Part shown: piece by piece, positions 30,246 to 39,696 of the stretch
How positions within the stretch are numbered: the stretch's first letter is position 1
How the letters are laid out: each line of letters starts with the position of its first letter
Source of the DNA: Akkermansia muciniphila
GTDB lineage: Bacteria > Verrucomicrobiota > Verrucomicrobiia > Verrucomicrobiales > Akkermansiaceae
Direction of reading: 5' to 3'
Length of the DNA stretch: 64,000 nucleotides
Assembly (NCBI GenBank): GCA_945890645.1
Contig: CAMDCV010000003.1
Span: forward strand, 1-64,000
Position numbers and translations under genes: made by a program
Notes under the pieces: generated by a model
What the model saw: the letters and a program-made list of their open reading frames with translations, nothing else
The model's database searches: none
Told to the model about the DNA's origin: nothing

Positions 30246-31832
30246 TTATTTCAAATGAAGATGAAGGATGCGGCGCGCCTCAGCGATACCTTCCGGATGC
30301 TCGTGTGAGCCGTGGCCGGAGGGGACAATTTTTTCGGAATCGGCACCATGCAAATGCGAACTCCAGTAGGCAACGACACCGTCCGAGGAGTTCGGAGTGT
30401 CACCCTTGCCTCGATCTCCTACGATACTGTGAAAGGGAACTCGCGGGGCGATGGGAAGTTTATTGATCTCTACAACGAACGGATTTGTCGGCGAAAGTGT
30501 GCCGATGCTATTTGGTGCGTTTTGCATTGCCAGACCGGCCACATCAGCTGTGGCAGCCGAGATAGCGACGTTGCGAACATCAGCAATCAATCCCGGTGCC
30601 TTGATGAGACGTGTGGCGATGCTGCCGACCCAATTGGTAGCGAGAACGGATCCTCGGTGAGGACCGGAAAAAAATATGGCACGGTCGATTTCTTTACGGT
30701 CTTCAAATACCAGCGAATTGAGCAAAAGCTCCTTGCTGTTACCTGTAAATGACGTTTGCGCAGGGGAACGTCCGAAGGCCTTGATCCATAACTTGTCGCC
30801 AGCATCAGTGACCATGAGGCGGCTGATGAGGCTACCCATGCTGTGACCAATGATGACCATGTTCTTATGGCCGGGGAACTCTTGTTTGACTTCATCTAGT
30901 TCTCGACGGAGCAGTGAAGCGGAATAGGGATATGGATAACCACTCGGATAACTGAACACCCAAAACTGGTAGCGTTTTCTGAGTTGCGGATCTTGCAAGA
31001 GTTGGAAATACATCGGAGCAAAAGTGGCCGGTGTGCTGTCGAGACCGTGGACCATGAGGACGGGAATCCGCTTGGGGTCGTAGGGCTGTGTGAAGTTGAG
31101 ATTCGCGGTGTCGTTGTAGCGAGAGGGATGAAGCAGGCGGGCGAGGCCTAGTTTATCGATGCGGGCTTTTGAGAGTCCAAGCATCATTGCCGCACCGAAG
31201 TCGGCTGCGAGTGGGCGGGTTTTACCGGCGAGGGAAACGGTGTCCACCTGATAAGGATCAAGGAGTTCCAGGATGGCAGAGTTACCCTCGAAGCTTACCA
31301 CGGCTGTGAAGTTGCGGAGCGGGATTTGCGCGCGCATTTCCTTATGGCCGATGCCATCAAAGGATGTCACCAATACGATTGGCGCACCAATTCCTTCGGT
31401 CTTGAACTGATGTTCTGCATACTTGCCCTCAAAGGCTAAGGTGTCTGCGGGAAAGATTTGAGCATTTTGCGGAGCGATTCCAGCAGGAGCGCGGCCTTTA
31501 AGACTCGTGATGCCTGCCGCGTCAGAGATCGTCAGGGAATTCCTCCACGGATTGGCTCCACTCGTGCCAAGTTTTTCCACCAAGCGCGCGACAGAGTAGT
31601 TGTAGGTGGGAACAGCGGATGCGTCCCCGCGCAGCATTAGTTCTTGGGATTTTCGGATTGCCGTCAGATGATGCTCAATGCCAGCGCTGGTATCTGGAGC
31701 AAGAGCGGGGGCAATTGGTTTCGCCGTATGTACGGATACCGGCGCGGAACAGTGGGATAGGAAGACCACGCCAAGTAACAATCCGAACGAGCGGAGCAGG
31801 GTGGTGGAGCGGATTTTTTGCTGTCGTATCAT
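30246..31832 (-). CDS. alpha/beta-hydrolase lipoprotein, lipase-like (copy 2)
   Basis: 528 residues with a signal peptide and lipobox LSHC (Cys28). Paralog of the gene at 24315: LMVHGLDSTPATF, WVFSYPSGYPYPYSASLLR, nucleophile elbow IIGHSMGS (Ser331), then SIVGDRGKGDTPNSSDGVV and PSGHGSHEHPEG with candidate acid and His. It is immediately upstream of mscS (2 bp), which suggests a shared envelope-stress or lipid-turnover role; that is inference. Confidence 0.85.
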   Translation of the reverse strand: MIRQQKIRSTTLLRSFGLLLGVVFLSHCSAPVSVHTAKPIAPALAPDTSAGIEHHLTAIRKSQELMLRGDASAVPTYNYSVARLVEKLGTSGANPWRNSLTISDAAGITSLKGRAPAGIAPQNAQIFPADTLAFEGKYAEHQFKTEGIGAPIVLVTSFDGIGHKEMRAQIPLRNFTAVVSFEGNSAILELLDPYQVDTVSLAGKTRPLAADFGAAMMLGLSKARIDKLGLARLLHPSRYNDTANLNFTQPYDPKRIPVLMVHGLDSTPATFAPMYFQLLQDPQLRKRYQFWVFSYPSGYPYPYSASLLRRELDEVKQEFPGHKNMVIIGHSMGSLISRLMVTDAGDKLWIKAFGRSPAQTSFTGNSKELLLNSLVFEDRKEIDRAIFFSGPHRGSVLATNWVGSIATRLIKAPGLIADVRNVAISAATADVAGLAMQNAPNSIGTLSPTNPFVVEINKLPIAPRVPFHSIVGDRGKGDTPNSSDGVVAYWSSHLHGADSEKIVPSGHGSHEHPEGIAEARRILHLHLK

Positions 31833-31851
31833 AATCAGTGGATGAATCGTG

Positions 31852-32655
31852 TTAGAAATGCCAAGCTATTCCAGAAATCAGCTTGTAATCGAGATTCTCG
31901 GGTACCAGTGGTACTTCGATACTAAAAGATAGGGCAAATTGTTTTTCTGAACCCCACACGCGGGTGGCTCCGAGTTCGATGCGGTGGCGGTCTGATTCGT
32001 TGAGAAAATTCCAGCGTGGTTTGTAACTTACTGTGCCGGACCAATGACTGCTGATCTTGAAAACAAGGGGAAATTTTAGTTCAAACGAGGAGACGTCATT
32101 TTCTCTTTCTTCCATCGGAGTGAAGCTGTATTCGATGTTGATTCCGAAATTAATGGAATCATTCGCATCGTAGCGGAGTGCAAAAATCGGGCGCAGTATC
32201 AGTGCATTATCGCTGAGAACGGGATCTTCGGCCGTATCGAATGCCGCGTTTACACCAGCGCCCCATCGCAAGGTAGGCGAGATGCGACCAACGAAACCGC
32301 TTCGTAGTTCCAGATCTCCTATACCGGAAGCATTTGAAGTGGAAGTCTCATTCCATTTTATGGGAACCATCAATTGCAAACCAAGCGCGAGATTCTCTGA
32401 GATCGCAAATCCACTGCGTAGGGAATTTTCGATTTTCCAGAAATCTCCGTCGTCGCCATGATTCTCGTAGCTGAGTTCGGTGAACGCACGGCGGCTGATG
32501 AGGGTGGTATCGTAAGGCAGGAGCCAAGAATTCTTTGTGCTATGCTCGAACCACTGCGGGGAGACATCTGAATCAGTTGACTGAGCGCAGAGCGACCACG
32601 GTAAGAGGTTCGCCGCTGCGAGGCAACTTAGATAAGTGGTCAGAGATGATGTCAT
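31852..32655 (-). CDS. exported outer-membrane beta-barrel protein, unknown
   Basis: 267 residues with a signal peptide (to about residue 25, LPWSLCAQ). Alternating-residue strands follow (DLELRSGFVGRI, LRWGAGVNAAFD, GTVSYKPRWNF), ending in SGIAWHF, a barrel C-terminus. No specific family recognised; aromatic-compound transporter-like barrels are one possibility. Same strand and close spacing with both neighbours. Confidence 0.7.
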   Translation of the reverse strand: MTSSLTTYLSCLAAANLLPWSLCAQSTDSDVSPQWFEHSTKNSWLLPYDTTLISRRAFTELSYENHGDDGDFWKIENSLRSGFAISENLALGLQLMVPIKWNETSTSNASGIGDLELRSGFVGRISPTLRWGAGVNAAFDTAEDPVLSDNALILRPIFALRYDANDSINFGINIEYSFTPMEERENDVSSFELKFPLVFKISSHWSGTVSYKPRWNFLNESDRHRIELGATRVWGSEKQFALSFSIEVPLVPENLDYKLISGIAWHF

Positions 32656-32670
32656 AAACGAATACTTTTT

Positions 32671-33468
32671 TTATGATTGTGGGAACAAGAAAGTGAGACC
32701 CATGCGCAGACCCCACTCGGGACCTTGGTCGGGTTTTTCTACGTAGTAGCGGGCACCAATAAATGCCTGAACTGGTTGATCGCCGATTTTAAAGAGCTGA
32801 CTGACGACAAGATTCACCGGCACAGTCCATTGTTCGTTATACCAATCATACGTGCTCTCCGTGTTTAGTGAAAACGTAGTCTTAGTGGGAGTAATATAGG
32901 AAACGAAAGGCTGGAGAAATGTGGCACTGATAGAGTCACGCGAATCGTCACCGGAGACGTCCCAGATGTGATTGGCGAGCACGCCATAGGTCCAAGGTCC
33001 ATCTTGCTTTAAGAGAACTGCGGTAGGGCCCATGCCGAATTTTTCTGAACCGAGAAGAGGATCGGTGGCCGTAGGAATGAGAAATACAGGACCCACTCCC
33101 CAGATCAGCGAGCTATCTTTTGGCGAAAAGAAAAAACTCTGCACGGTGTCGCCGAGTCCGAACTCATCGAGCGAGTCTCCTGCGGGTGCAAAACCTTCTT
33201 GATCGATGATGGGCAAAATTGTGCGCGAGATGAGGTTGACATCCTTATTGAAATCAAAAGGAATCACAGGCTGAATATTGGTAGTCCATTTAGTGCCATC
33301 GCCTGGGCCAATGCCAAAATCCATATTGCTTTGAATCGGTATGCTAATGAGATCGGCAATCGGGTTGGCGAGTTTTTTAGCGAGATCAGTTTCCTCTGCG
33401 GATAGGAACTCTGCGGATAGGAATGCCGTTGAGAGAACAAGGGATACTGTGATTGATTTGGTTTTCAT
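32671..33468 (-). CDS. exported barrel-type transporter-like protein ('neuromedin U' misnomer family)
   Basis: 265 residues with a signal peptide. The strings LAKKLANPIADLISIPIQ, NIQPVIPFDFNKDVNLIS and RTILPIIDQ are typical of a bacterial outer-membrane family often mislabelled neuromedin U. It probably forms a barrel; the substrate is unknown. It is 15 bp upstream of the preceding barrel gene, so they form a pair. Confidence 0.78.
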   Translation of the reverse strand: MKTKSITVSLVLSTAFLSAEFLSAEETDLAKKLANPIADLISIPIQSNMDFGIGPGDGTKWTTNIQPVIPFDFNKDVNLISRTILPIIDQEGFAPAGDSLDEFGLGDTVQSFFFSPKDSSLIWGVGPVFLIPTATDPLLGSEKFGMGPTAVLLKQDGPWTYGVLANHIWDVSGDDSRDSISATFLQPFVSYITPTKTTFSLNTESTYDWYNEQWTVPVNLVVSQLFKIGDQPVQAFIGARYYVEKPDQGPEWGLRMGLTFLFPQS

Positions 33469-33516
33469 AGGGTATGTTGATTCTTATGTTTCAAAATTCT
33501 TTAGGCAATTCTTGAG

Positions 33517-35949
33517 TTAGCGACGTGATCGACCACCGCCACCGCTGCTTCTACTAGTTCCGCTACTGCGCGAGGAGCTTTGGAACGATTGGGTGCGTTG
33601 TGTCTGTGTGTTGCCACGGGCGCGGGAACTCGACATGGAGTCAAGCGATTGGCGGTCAGTGGTTTGCGGACTGGCGGCTGGGCGGGTCGGTTGAGTTGAG
33701 GGCTGCGGACGAGTAGCAGGACGGGTCGGTTGAGTCGAGGGCTGTGGGCGAGTCGTCGGGTTTTGCGGTTGTGCCGCGGGTTTTGTCTGTGGCTTTTCTA
33801 CAGGTTGAAAGCCGCCACCGCCTCCGGTGTTGCTAGACCAGTTGCCGTCAGAGTCTTTTTTGTAAACGTTGCCATTGCGCGCGGCATAGACATTGTCGTT
33901 ACGGGTTTTTGCCACAGCGCCTTGGCCGTTTTTAGTGTCCCAAGCGGCAGCGCCGGTACCTTCGGTGGTGCGGATGGCGGCGGCGCTGCCATTGGCTCCC
34001 GATACTCCGCCAGCGACGGCGCCTTTACCAGTGTAGGGATTGTAGGCGGCGGCGCGACCTGCCGAACCATAGGCGGTACTGACGCGCCCCCCAGCAGCGC
34101 TGGTTCCGGTGTAAGGATTGTAGGCGCGACCTGCGGTGGCAGTACCGTAGGGAGTGGCGCGATAACCTTGGGCGGCGTAGCCCCCCGTGTAGGGGTTGTA
34201 GGCGGAGCGGTATCCGGCGCTACCGTAGGGGCCATAGGCATACGCACTACGGGAATAAATACCAGTGGCGGGATTGTAGGCGGCGGCGTATCCCGCACCT
34301 CCGTAGGGTCCATAGACACGGCCTGCTGCTCCGTAGTAACCGCCGTATCCATAGTGATAGACCGCGCCGCAGCCATAGGAATACCAGGCAGCGGGAGGGT
34401 AGCAGTAGTGATCGTTATTCTCGTTGATGATCGCACCAACGATCATTCCCATTCCAAACATCAATACGCCATTGGCAGCGACGTACTCGCCGCTGTAGCC
34501 GGCGGTCTGATTGTAAATGACGGTGTCCGGCGTGGATTCCTTGATGGTGACATAGGTTACGTTGTGCGCGGGGCTGGTGGGCGGGATGGTGTAAATGGCA
34601 GGCGGTACGGAGGTGGACCAGGCCCACGGACCAGTGGCGGTTTTTGCGGAAAACCAGACACCTTGATCGCAGCAGTAGTAACCGTTATCGACGAGGAAAA
34701 CGGAGAAGGGCGAGTTGACGGCGTATTTAACGCTGGTGCTGGGGATGGGTTGGAAATTCGGTTCGCCCTTGTAAGTTACTTCGAGAGTCGGCGGTTTGGA
34801 GGAATCGACAAAGGTGGATTGCGGCACGGAGGCCAGTAGTACGGCATCCGCCGCTTCATCGGTGCCGGGCACGGTGGCTTTTATAAATGCGAGAGAATGG
34901 TCATCAGGGATTTTTGTAAAATCTTCTGGAAGATCGGCGCTGGCGGCGCTCCAAGGACCATCGAGTTTCTGCGCACGAAACCAACGACCGGCGACTTGGT
35001 AGTAAAATTTACCACCAGCCGAATCGAGCAGGAGCAGACTTTCGGTATTGGTGATCTCTAGCAATTTTGTGTTAGGGATCGGTGAATATTCTGGCTCACC
35101 AGTGGTCAGCAGGAGCTCGGCGGGTAGTGTGCTGGCATAAACGTGCTCAGCAACGTCGGACTTTTTGGCGGGGATGTTTTTACGCACTTCTGCCCAGTTT
35201 TCGTCAGCGGGAAGCTTGTTGAGTTTATCGGGGAGTTGCGTGGCGACTGTCCATGGGCCTTCGGCAGAGGTGGCGGTTAGCCAGTGATCTTCGTTGAGTA
35301 AGTAATACGCTTTCGTCGATGGCTGATAGAAAACATCCCAGTTGGTGTTGAGGGCAAACATCAGATCAGGATCGGAGGCGACGACTGGCTTGAACTGCGG
35401 CTCGCCCATGAAGATGACTAGCACGGCGGGTTTGTTGCTGTAGAAAATTTTCGGCGGATCAAGATTCACGGCCACTTGTTTTTGGACAGCGGCGGATTCG
35501 GCATCGAGGCAAGTGAGCACGCGGTCGAGCGAGACGGTGATGAGTCGCTCGGGTGGGCTGAGCACATTGAGGGCTGCGATGAGGGCTTTCTCGTCATCAC
35601 CAGAGAGACCCGCGAAGCGATAGTCGCGCTTCGTGGTGAAAACTTTGACGAGACGCGTTGTTTGATCGACGAGTGTCCTTGCCTCAATCTCGGCGACGCC
35701 AAAGGTGGGGTCCTTGAGCACTCCCTCCACTTCGATCGCGCAGCGGAAACGCATAGTGGTGTGATCTTTCCACTCATCGATCTGTGGCTGATAGACGGTG
35801 AGTTTTTTATTTTCCAAAACATGCTCGCGCGGCCAACCAGGATCGGCAGGCGGCTGTGTTGTTGTGGCGGGAGCGTTTTGTTGCGCAAACATCGGCAGTG
35901 GAGCCGTTAGGATGGCAACGAGTGACAGAAGGCGGAGTTGTGATTTCAT
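33517..35949 (-). CDS. large exported protein with Tyr/Asn/Pro/Gly repeats and Arg/Ser-rich tail
   Basis: About 810 residues. Signal peptide MKSQLRLLSLVAILTAPLPM followed by a region (about 30-560) with several repeated beta modules of the form WFRAQKLDGPWSAAS and WFSAKTATGPWAW. Residues about 570-700 are repeats built on AYNPYTG and YGPYGSAGY. The C-terminus is low complexity (TRPQPSTQPTRPA, then Ser/Arg/Gly). Proteins of this layout are annotated in other bacteria as carbohydrate-binding family V/XII-like, which is unproven. The frame is open to 36111, but the ATG before the signal peptide at 35949 is chosen. Its signal peptide resembles that of the gene at 38902. Confidence 0.75.
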   Translation of the reverse strand: MKSQLRLLSLVAILTAPLPMFAQQNAPATTTQPPADPGWPREHVLENKKLTVYQPQIDEWKDHTTMRFRCAIEVEGVLKDPTFGVAEIEARTLVDQTTRLVKVFTTKRDYRFAGLSGDDEKALIAALNVLSPPERLITVSLDRVLTCLDAESAAVQKQVAVNLDPPKIFYSNKPAVLVIFMGEPQFKPVVASDPDLMFALNTNWDVFYQPSTKAYYLLNEDHWLTATSAEGPWTVATQLPDKLNKLPADENWAEVRKNIPAKKSDVAEHVYASTLPAELLLTTGEPEYSPIPNTKLLEITNTESLLLLDSAGGKFYYQVAGRWFRAQKLDGPWSAASADLPEDFTKIPDDHSLAFIKATVPGTDEAADAVLLASVPQSTFVDSSKPPTLEVTYKGEPNFQPIPSTSVKYAVNSPFSVFLVDNGYYCCDQGVWFSAKTATGPWAWSTSVPPAIYTIPPTSPAHNVTYVTIKESTPDTVIYNQTAGYSGEYVAANGVLMFGMGMIVGAIINENNDHYCYPPAAWYSYGCGAVYHYGYGGYYGAAGRVYGPYGGAGYAAAYNPATGIYSRSAYAYGPYGSAGYRSAYNPYTGGYAAQGYRATPYGTATAGRAYNPYTGTSAAGGRVSTAYGSAGRAAAYNPYTGKGAVAGGVSGANGSAAAIRTTEGTGAAAWDTKNGQGAVAKTRNDNVYAARNGNVYKKDSDGNWSSNTGGGGGFQPVEKPQTKPAAQPQNPTTRPQPSTQPTRPATRPQPSTQPTRPAASPQTTDRQSLDSMSSSRARGNTQTQRTQSFQSSSRSSGTSRSSGGGGRSRR

Positions 35950-36016
35950 TTTTTGCCGTGTTTTGTTTGTAGGAGCGGTTTGTTGATAAATTTCTGTGTC
36001 AAGGGGATTTGCTAGT

Positions 36017-36952
36017 TCACCACTGCAAGGAGCAGCCGATGGTAAATGTGTTGTTGTCAGACCCGGTGTTTTCCCGAGTACGAATACCGATGTAGGCGAT
36101 CTTGAAACCAAAATCGCGGGTGATTGAAATGCCGGTGCTCACACCAAAGCCGAGATTGCCTTTGATGTCGTTGGCCGATGCATGATTGATCGTGGACTCC
36201 CCACCGTAACCATAGCCGCCGCTGACCCCCACCCATAGACCGGGCATGAAAGTGTAGATGAGATGAGCTTGGCCGATCAGGTAGGGATCTTCTTTGTGTT
36301 CCACGCCACCAAAAAACTCATCGTTGTCGGTGTAGAATGTCACCGAGGAGGAAAGCTCCATCGTCCATTTGCCGAGCGTGTGGACAACCCCGAACTGGGG
36401 AGTGAAGGTGTATCGGTTCGTGCCGAGATTGATCAGCTTGTCCTCAAAATATTCGCCCGTGGGTAAGGTCATCACAAAACCCATGCCGACGATGGTCTCG
36501 GTGTTGGTGGCTTTGCGGTAATCGATAAATTCTTGTCCGTAAAGCGGCGGGGCACCATAGAGATTGACTGCGAAGCGCAGCGCTGTGTCCGTCCAGCCGT
36601 CGCGTTCCGTGGCGGCGGGGGATCCATTCAGCAAACCGCTCCAAGAACCGCTTTGATAGTTTTGGGTGATATCCACGCGGGCCGATTTGCCGCAGAATTT
36701 AAAGGCGTGGATGTATTTAATGGCCGCCGTGTGCAATTCAAATTCACCATCCTCAATGCGTAGCACTGGGTTGAGGGTGATATCGCCCTCGGTGTAGGCG
36801 TAGGCCAAGCCGCCGAAATTGCCGCCCAGCGGCAGATGGCTCCAACGGCGCGGTTCGATGTCCTGCGCGAGGCAGGGTTGCGCGAGGATGAAGCAAGCGA
36901 GTGCAACGCATCTACTAGTGAGCCATTGGCCGGGTTGATTGGTTTTAGTCAT
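36017..36952 (-). CDS. outer-membrane transporter-like barrel, phenol MetA-pathway family
   Basis: About 311 residues from the ATG giving MTKTNQPGQWLTSR. The signal peptide ends near ACFILAQPCLAQ. Barrel strings such as LPLGGNFGGLAYAYTEGDI, VGMGFVMTLPTGEY and VGVSGGYGYGG are typical of the MetA/SphA-like family of hydrophobic-compound transporters. It ends TIGCSLQW. Its start overlaps the stop of the upstream membrane protein by 8 bp, so they are co-transcribed. Confidence 0.78.
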   Translation of the reverse strand: MTKTNQPGQWLTSRCVALACFILAQPCLAQDIEPRRWSHLPLGGNFGGLAYAYTEGDITLNPVLRIEDGEFELHTAAIKYIHAFKFCGKSARVDITQNYQSGSWSGLLNGSPAATERDGWTDTALRFAVNLYGAPPLYGQEFIDYRKATNTETIVGMGFVMTLPTGEYFEDKLINLGTNRYTFTPQFGVVHTLGKWTMELSSSVTFYTDNDEFFGGVEHKEDPYLIGQAHLIYTFMPGLWVGVSGGYGYGGESTINHASANDIKGNLGFGVSTGISITRDFGFKIAYIGIRTRENTGSDNNTFTIGCSLQW

Positions 36953-37448
36953 GCTTCTTCGGTGAGAGGAATACTCCGGCCAGCCCACCGCTTCCGAGGT
37001 GACGCTTAAGCGCAGAGAGCAGGTTGTAAAACAACAAGGCACCTGTCACGCAGATCGTGTTCGCCCAGATGTGCGGCATGTCGCGGTGCTGAAAAACATT
37101 CATCAAGGCGGGGCCGAAGCCTCCCTGCTCATGCCGCGACTCCAAGCTCTTTTCTAACAGCAACACTACCAGTGTTCCGGACGCATAGAGCAAAGTGCGC
37201 CACACCACATCCACCAGCACTGGTTGGTTCCGCACCCATGCGCCCAGCGGGACATGTTCTAGAATCAGCACGACCTTGGCGAGAATCAAAGCGCCGATCA
37301 GCACTGCGGAGAAACTACCAAAACGGATCTGATAGTCCTCAAGGATGAGGACCTTGAGGACCATGAAGACTCCCAGCCAAGCGGCGAAAAACAGCGTCAC
37401 CAAGACTACCGCCTTCATCTCGTGTTTGAGTTTTTCCTGAACGCTCAT
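36945..37448 (-). CDS. small four-helix membrane protein, unknown
   Basis: 167 residues starting MSVQEKLKHEMKAVVL, with about four hydrophobic helices (12-33, 43-66, 78-98 and 122-142) and a basic C-terminus. No family recognised. It lies between a DUF1254 gene and a MetA-like barrel gene in the same train. A 13-codon relic with nearly the same N-terminus (MSIQEKLKHELKA) lies at 39693-39734. Confidence 0.7.
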   Translation of the reverse strand: MSVQEKLKHEMKAVVLVTLFFAAWLGVFMVLKVLILEDYQIRFGSFSAVLIGALILAKVVLILEHVPLGAWVRNQPVLVDVVWRTLLYASGTLVVLLLEKSLESRHEQGGFGPALMNVFQHRDMPHIWANTICVTGALLFYNLLSALKRHLGSGGLAGVFLSPKKHD

Positions 37449-37458
37449 GTTGGATGAT

Positions 37459-38886
37459 TTAAGGTTTGGAAAGCTGAATGGCTGGAGGAGTCCACGTGCC
37501 AGCACCGGGTGGCAGGATGGAAGGCGATTCGGTCTGCGGCCAGTACAGTCGCATGACCAGATAGACCGGGCCATCCGGCGCGGGAAGCCAGTTGCTTTCC
37601 TTGTCGGCGCCGGGGCTGTCTTTCCGGATGTGTAACGTGATCGAGCCGTCGCCATTCTTCTTCATGCCGGGCAGCATGGGGGAATTGATCAGGTAGCGGT
37701 TGATCGGGTTCTTGATCAGCAATTGGCTTTTTCCGTCATAGATCGTGACCGACCAGAACGCCTTTGCCGGCGGAAATTTTCCTGCGGGAAAGGTGATCTC
37801 GTAATTGTTTTCCGAGGTATCGATCACTTCGCCATCGGGCAGCCAACGGGTCATCGGATACACGGCTTCCTCGGCGTTGTTGCCGAAGATGCCGGCCTGC
37901 GCGGCGGCGGTGCGGAGCAGCCAGTCGCCCTTGTAGAAATCGCGGTTGCCGAAGGCGGAGCCGACCTGCCAGCCGTTGATGCGTTTGCCGATGCTACCCA
38001 TGCGTTCCTGGACTTTCGCCATGCCGGCTTTCACGCCTTCGAGCGCTGCGGCCTTGTGAGTCTGCGGGAGGTCTTTGAAATCGAACTTCTTCTCGGCACC
38101 CACGCCGATGCGTGCGAGCTTGGCGCGGATTTCCTTTTCCTCAGGGCCGGGCGGCGCGACTTGCATCACGAATTCCAGCAATCCGAAAAAATTCTCCTTC
38201 GCGAGCTGGGCGTTCGCTTTGGGAAAATCAATCGCCGCCGTAGTGGGCGGCGCTGCTTGCTTGAGAAACGCCGAGAGCGGGCGCAACTGATAGCCGTCCT
38301 GGATTTTCGCCACGTTTTTCATGTCGTCCGGCCCGAACAACTGCGTGCGGATGATGGAGATGCAGAACTGCGAAGACGAACGCAGCACGCCCTTGATCCC
38401 AACGGGTGCTTCGCCCTTCCAATCCGGTCCGGCGACAAGGAAATCACCCGCGCCGTTACCCGTGGCGCGACTGCCGATGTAGCCGAAGTTGAAGGTGTTC
38501 CAATCGACCAACTGCACGGAGAAATAGCGCATTTTCTCGACTTCCGGCACGGAAATCACCCACGGCTCGGCGCGCAGATCGAGGCAGGCGAAGGAATACG
38601 GGGTGTCGCTGTTAGGCACAATGACAGCCGTGTCCTCGTAGGTGAAGACGCGGCGGCTGTGAACAAGCTCGTTCATCGGGCTCTTGTATTGCGACGAGGA
38701 TTTGTCCAACCAGAACTCATAGCTCGCGGTGTAGGCCATGACCAGCGGCAGACCATAAATGTAGGCATCTTCGGCGACCGCCTTCACCTCCTCTGCCGTC
38801 GGCGCGTCAGATTGGGCGGTGCAAGGATGGATCGTAGCGGTGAACGAGGCGATGGTCGCCGCCAGCAGAAAGCTCATACGATTCAT
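37459..38886 (-). CDS. exported DUF1254/DUF1214 protein (copy 1)
   Basis: 475 residues with a signal peptide (to about residue 24). The DUF1254 part reads AEDAYIYGLPLVMAYTA and VIVPNSDTPYSFACLDLRAEP. The C-terminal DUF1214 part reads AFWSVTIYDGKSQLLIKNP and SNWLPAPDGPVYLVMRLYWP. The family has known structures but no settled reaction. It is closely related to the gene at 48342. Neighbours are a sulfatase, a MetA-like barrel and unknown membrane and exported proteins, all on the same strand. Confidence 0.92.
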   Translation of the reverse strand: MNRMSFLLAATIASFTATIHPCTAQSDAPTAEEVKAVAEDAYIYGLPLVMAYTASYEFWLDKSSSQYKSPMNELVHSRRVFTYEDTAVIVPNSDTPYSFACLDLRAEPWVISVPEVEKMRYFSVQLVDWNTFNFGYIGSRATGNGAGDFLVAGPDWKGEAPVGIKGVLRSSSQFCISIIRTQLFGPDDMKNVAKIQDGYQLRPLSAFLKQAAPPTTAAIDFPKANAQLAKENFFGLLEFVMQVAPPGPEEKEIRAKLARIGVGAEKKFDFKDLPQTHKAAALEGVKAGMAKVQERMGSIGKRINGWQVGSAFGNRDFYKGDWLLRTAAAQAGIFGNNAEEAVYPMTRWLPDGEVIDTSENNYEITFPAGKFPPAKAFWSVTIYDGKSQLLIKNPINRYLINSPMLPGMKKNGDGSITLHIRKDSPGADKESNWLPAPDGPVYLVMRLYWPQTESPSILPPGAGTWTPPAIQLSKP

Positions 38887-38901
38887 TGTGTCATCAGTGG
38901 C

Positions 38902-39696
38902 TTATGGTTTGTAGTTGCTCATGCCCGGCCCTGTCTTGTCATAGACGTTGAAAAATTCATCCGCCATGATCGTCGCTACGCCGCCTTCCGGCTTTTCGAT
39001 CAAATCCTTCTCGAGTGTGACAATCCGGAACTTCCAGCCGTCAGGCAGCTTCTTGAACTGTCCGCCCCCTGCGGCAAGGAATTCATCGTAGGTGTGTTGC
39101 GGTTTGAGCCCCAGCTGGAAACCTTTCATGATCCAGGTATTGCCCTCCGCATCGTCGAGCAAGGCAACCATGGTTCCCTTGTCCCAGCCCAGACCGCTCT
39201 TCCGCGCGATTGTCACGGGTTTGTAGGGCGTGGTTTCCCCCACACCGCCCTTGTTGTCGCCCATGTTCAGCTGGGCGACCCAGATGGCCTTGATGCCATT
39301 GAAGTCCCGCTCCACGCCGGTTTCGATTTCGGTCCAATTGGGCAGCCAAAGTTTCGGGCCGTTCAACGATGCGTTCAAGACACCGAATTCTGTTTTCATT
39401 TTACCAAAGTCGAGGCCCTCAACCAACGCCTGCGGGGCGGTGTCTTTCGAGGCAGGGATGCCAGTGGGTGTGAACAACGTGTTGTAGCAGGCGGCGACCA
39501 AGTTCCCTGTTTTCGCATCGCGGGCGGCGAGGAAGATTTCGATAAACCGTGCCTGGTGCAGGTTATCGACGCGCTTGGATTTGGCATCCGCTCCGTCGGC
39601 GAGCACCTTGGGTTCGGCGGGTGCAGGTTCGGCGAGGACGGGCAATGTGGCAGCGAGGAAGGCTGCGGCGGATAGGAGGCGGAGTTGGTGTTTCAT
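38902..39696 (-). CDS. exported protein of unknown function
   Basis: 264 residues with a cleavable signal peptide (MKHQLRLLSAAAFLAATLPV). Internal strings such as ARFIEIFLAARDAKTGNLVAA and WLPNWTEIETGVERDFNGIK match no family I recognise. A periplasmic location is likely. It is placed between the 782-aa sulfatase and DUF1254 copy 1, with 15 bp to the latter, so it is probably part of the same pathway. Its ATG overlaps the TGA of a 13-codon relic frame. Confidence 0.7.
   Translation of the reverse strand: MKHQLRLLSAAAFLAATLPVLAEPAPAEPKVLADGADAKSKRVDNLHQARFIEIFLAARDAKTGNLVAACYNTLFTPTGIPASKDTAPQALVEGLDFGKMKTEFGVLNASLNGPKLWLPNWTEIETGVERDFNGIKAIWVAQLNMGDNKGGVGETTPYKPVTIARKSGLGWDKGTMVALLDDAEGNTWIMKGFQLGLKPQHTYDEFLAAGGGQFKKLPDGWKFRIVTLEKDLIEKPEGGVATIMADEFFNVYDKTGPGMSNYKP

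Noticed and set aside
32671-33468. Naming the barrel gene neuromedin U
   Set aside because: This database label comes from a spurious match to an animal peptide; the sequence is a bacterial exported barrel-type protein.
35950-36111. N-terminal extension of the repeat protein gene
   Set aside because: The extension overlaps the neighbouring barrel gene's C-terminal coding region, and a clear signal peptide begins at the ATG at 35949.
37723-39675. 650-codon plus-strand reading frame
   Set aside because: It is antisense to the DUF1254 gene and the exported-protein gene, both well supported by signal peptides and motifs. Its composition is that of a shadow frame.
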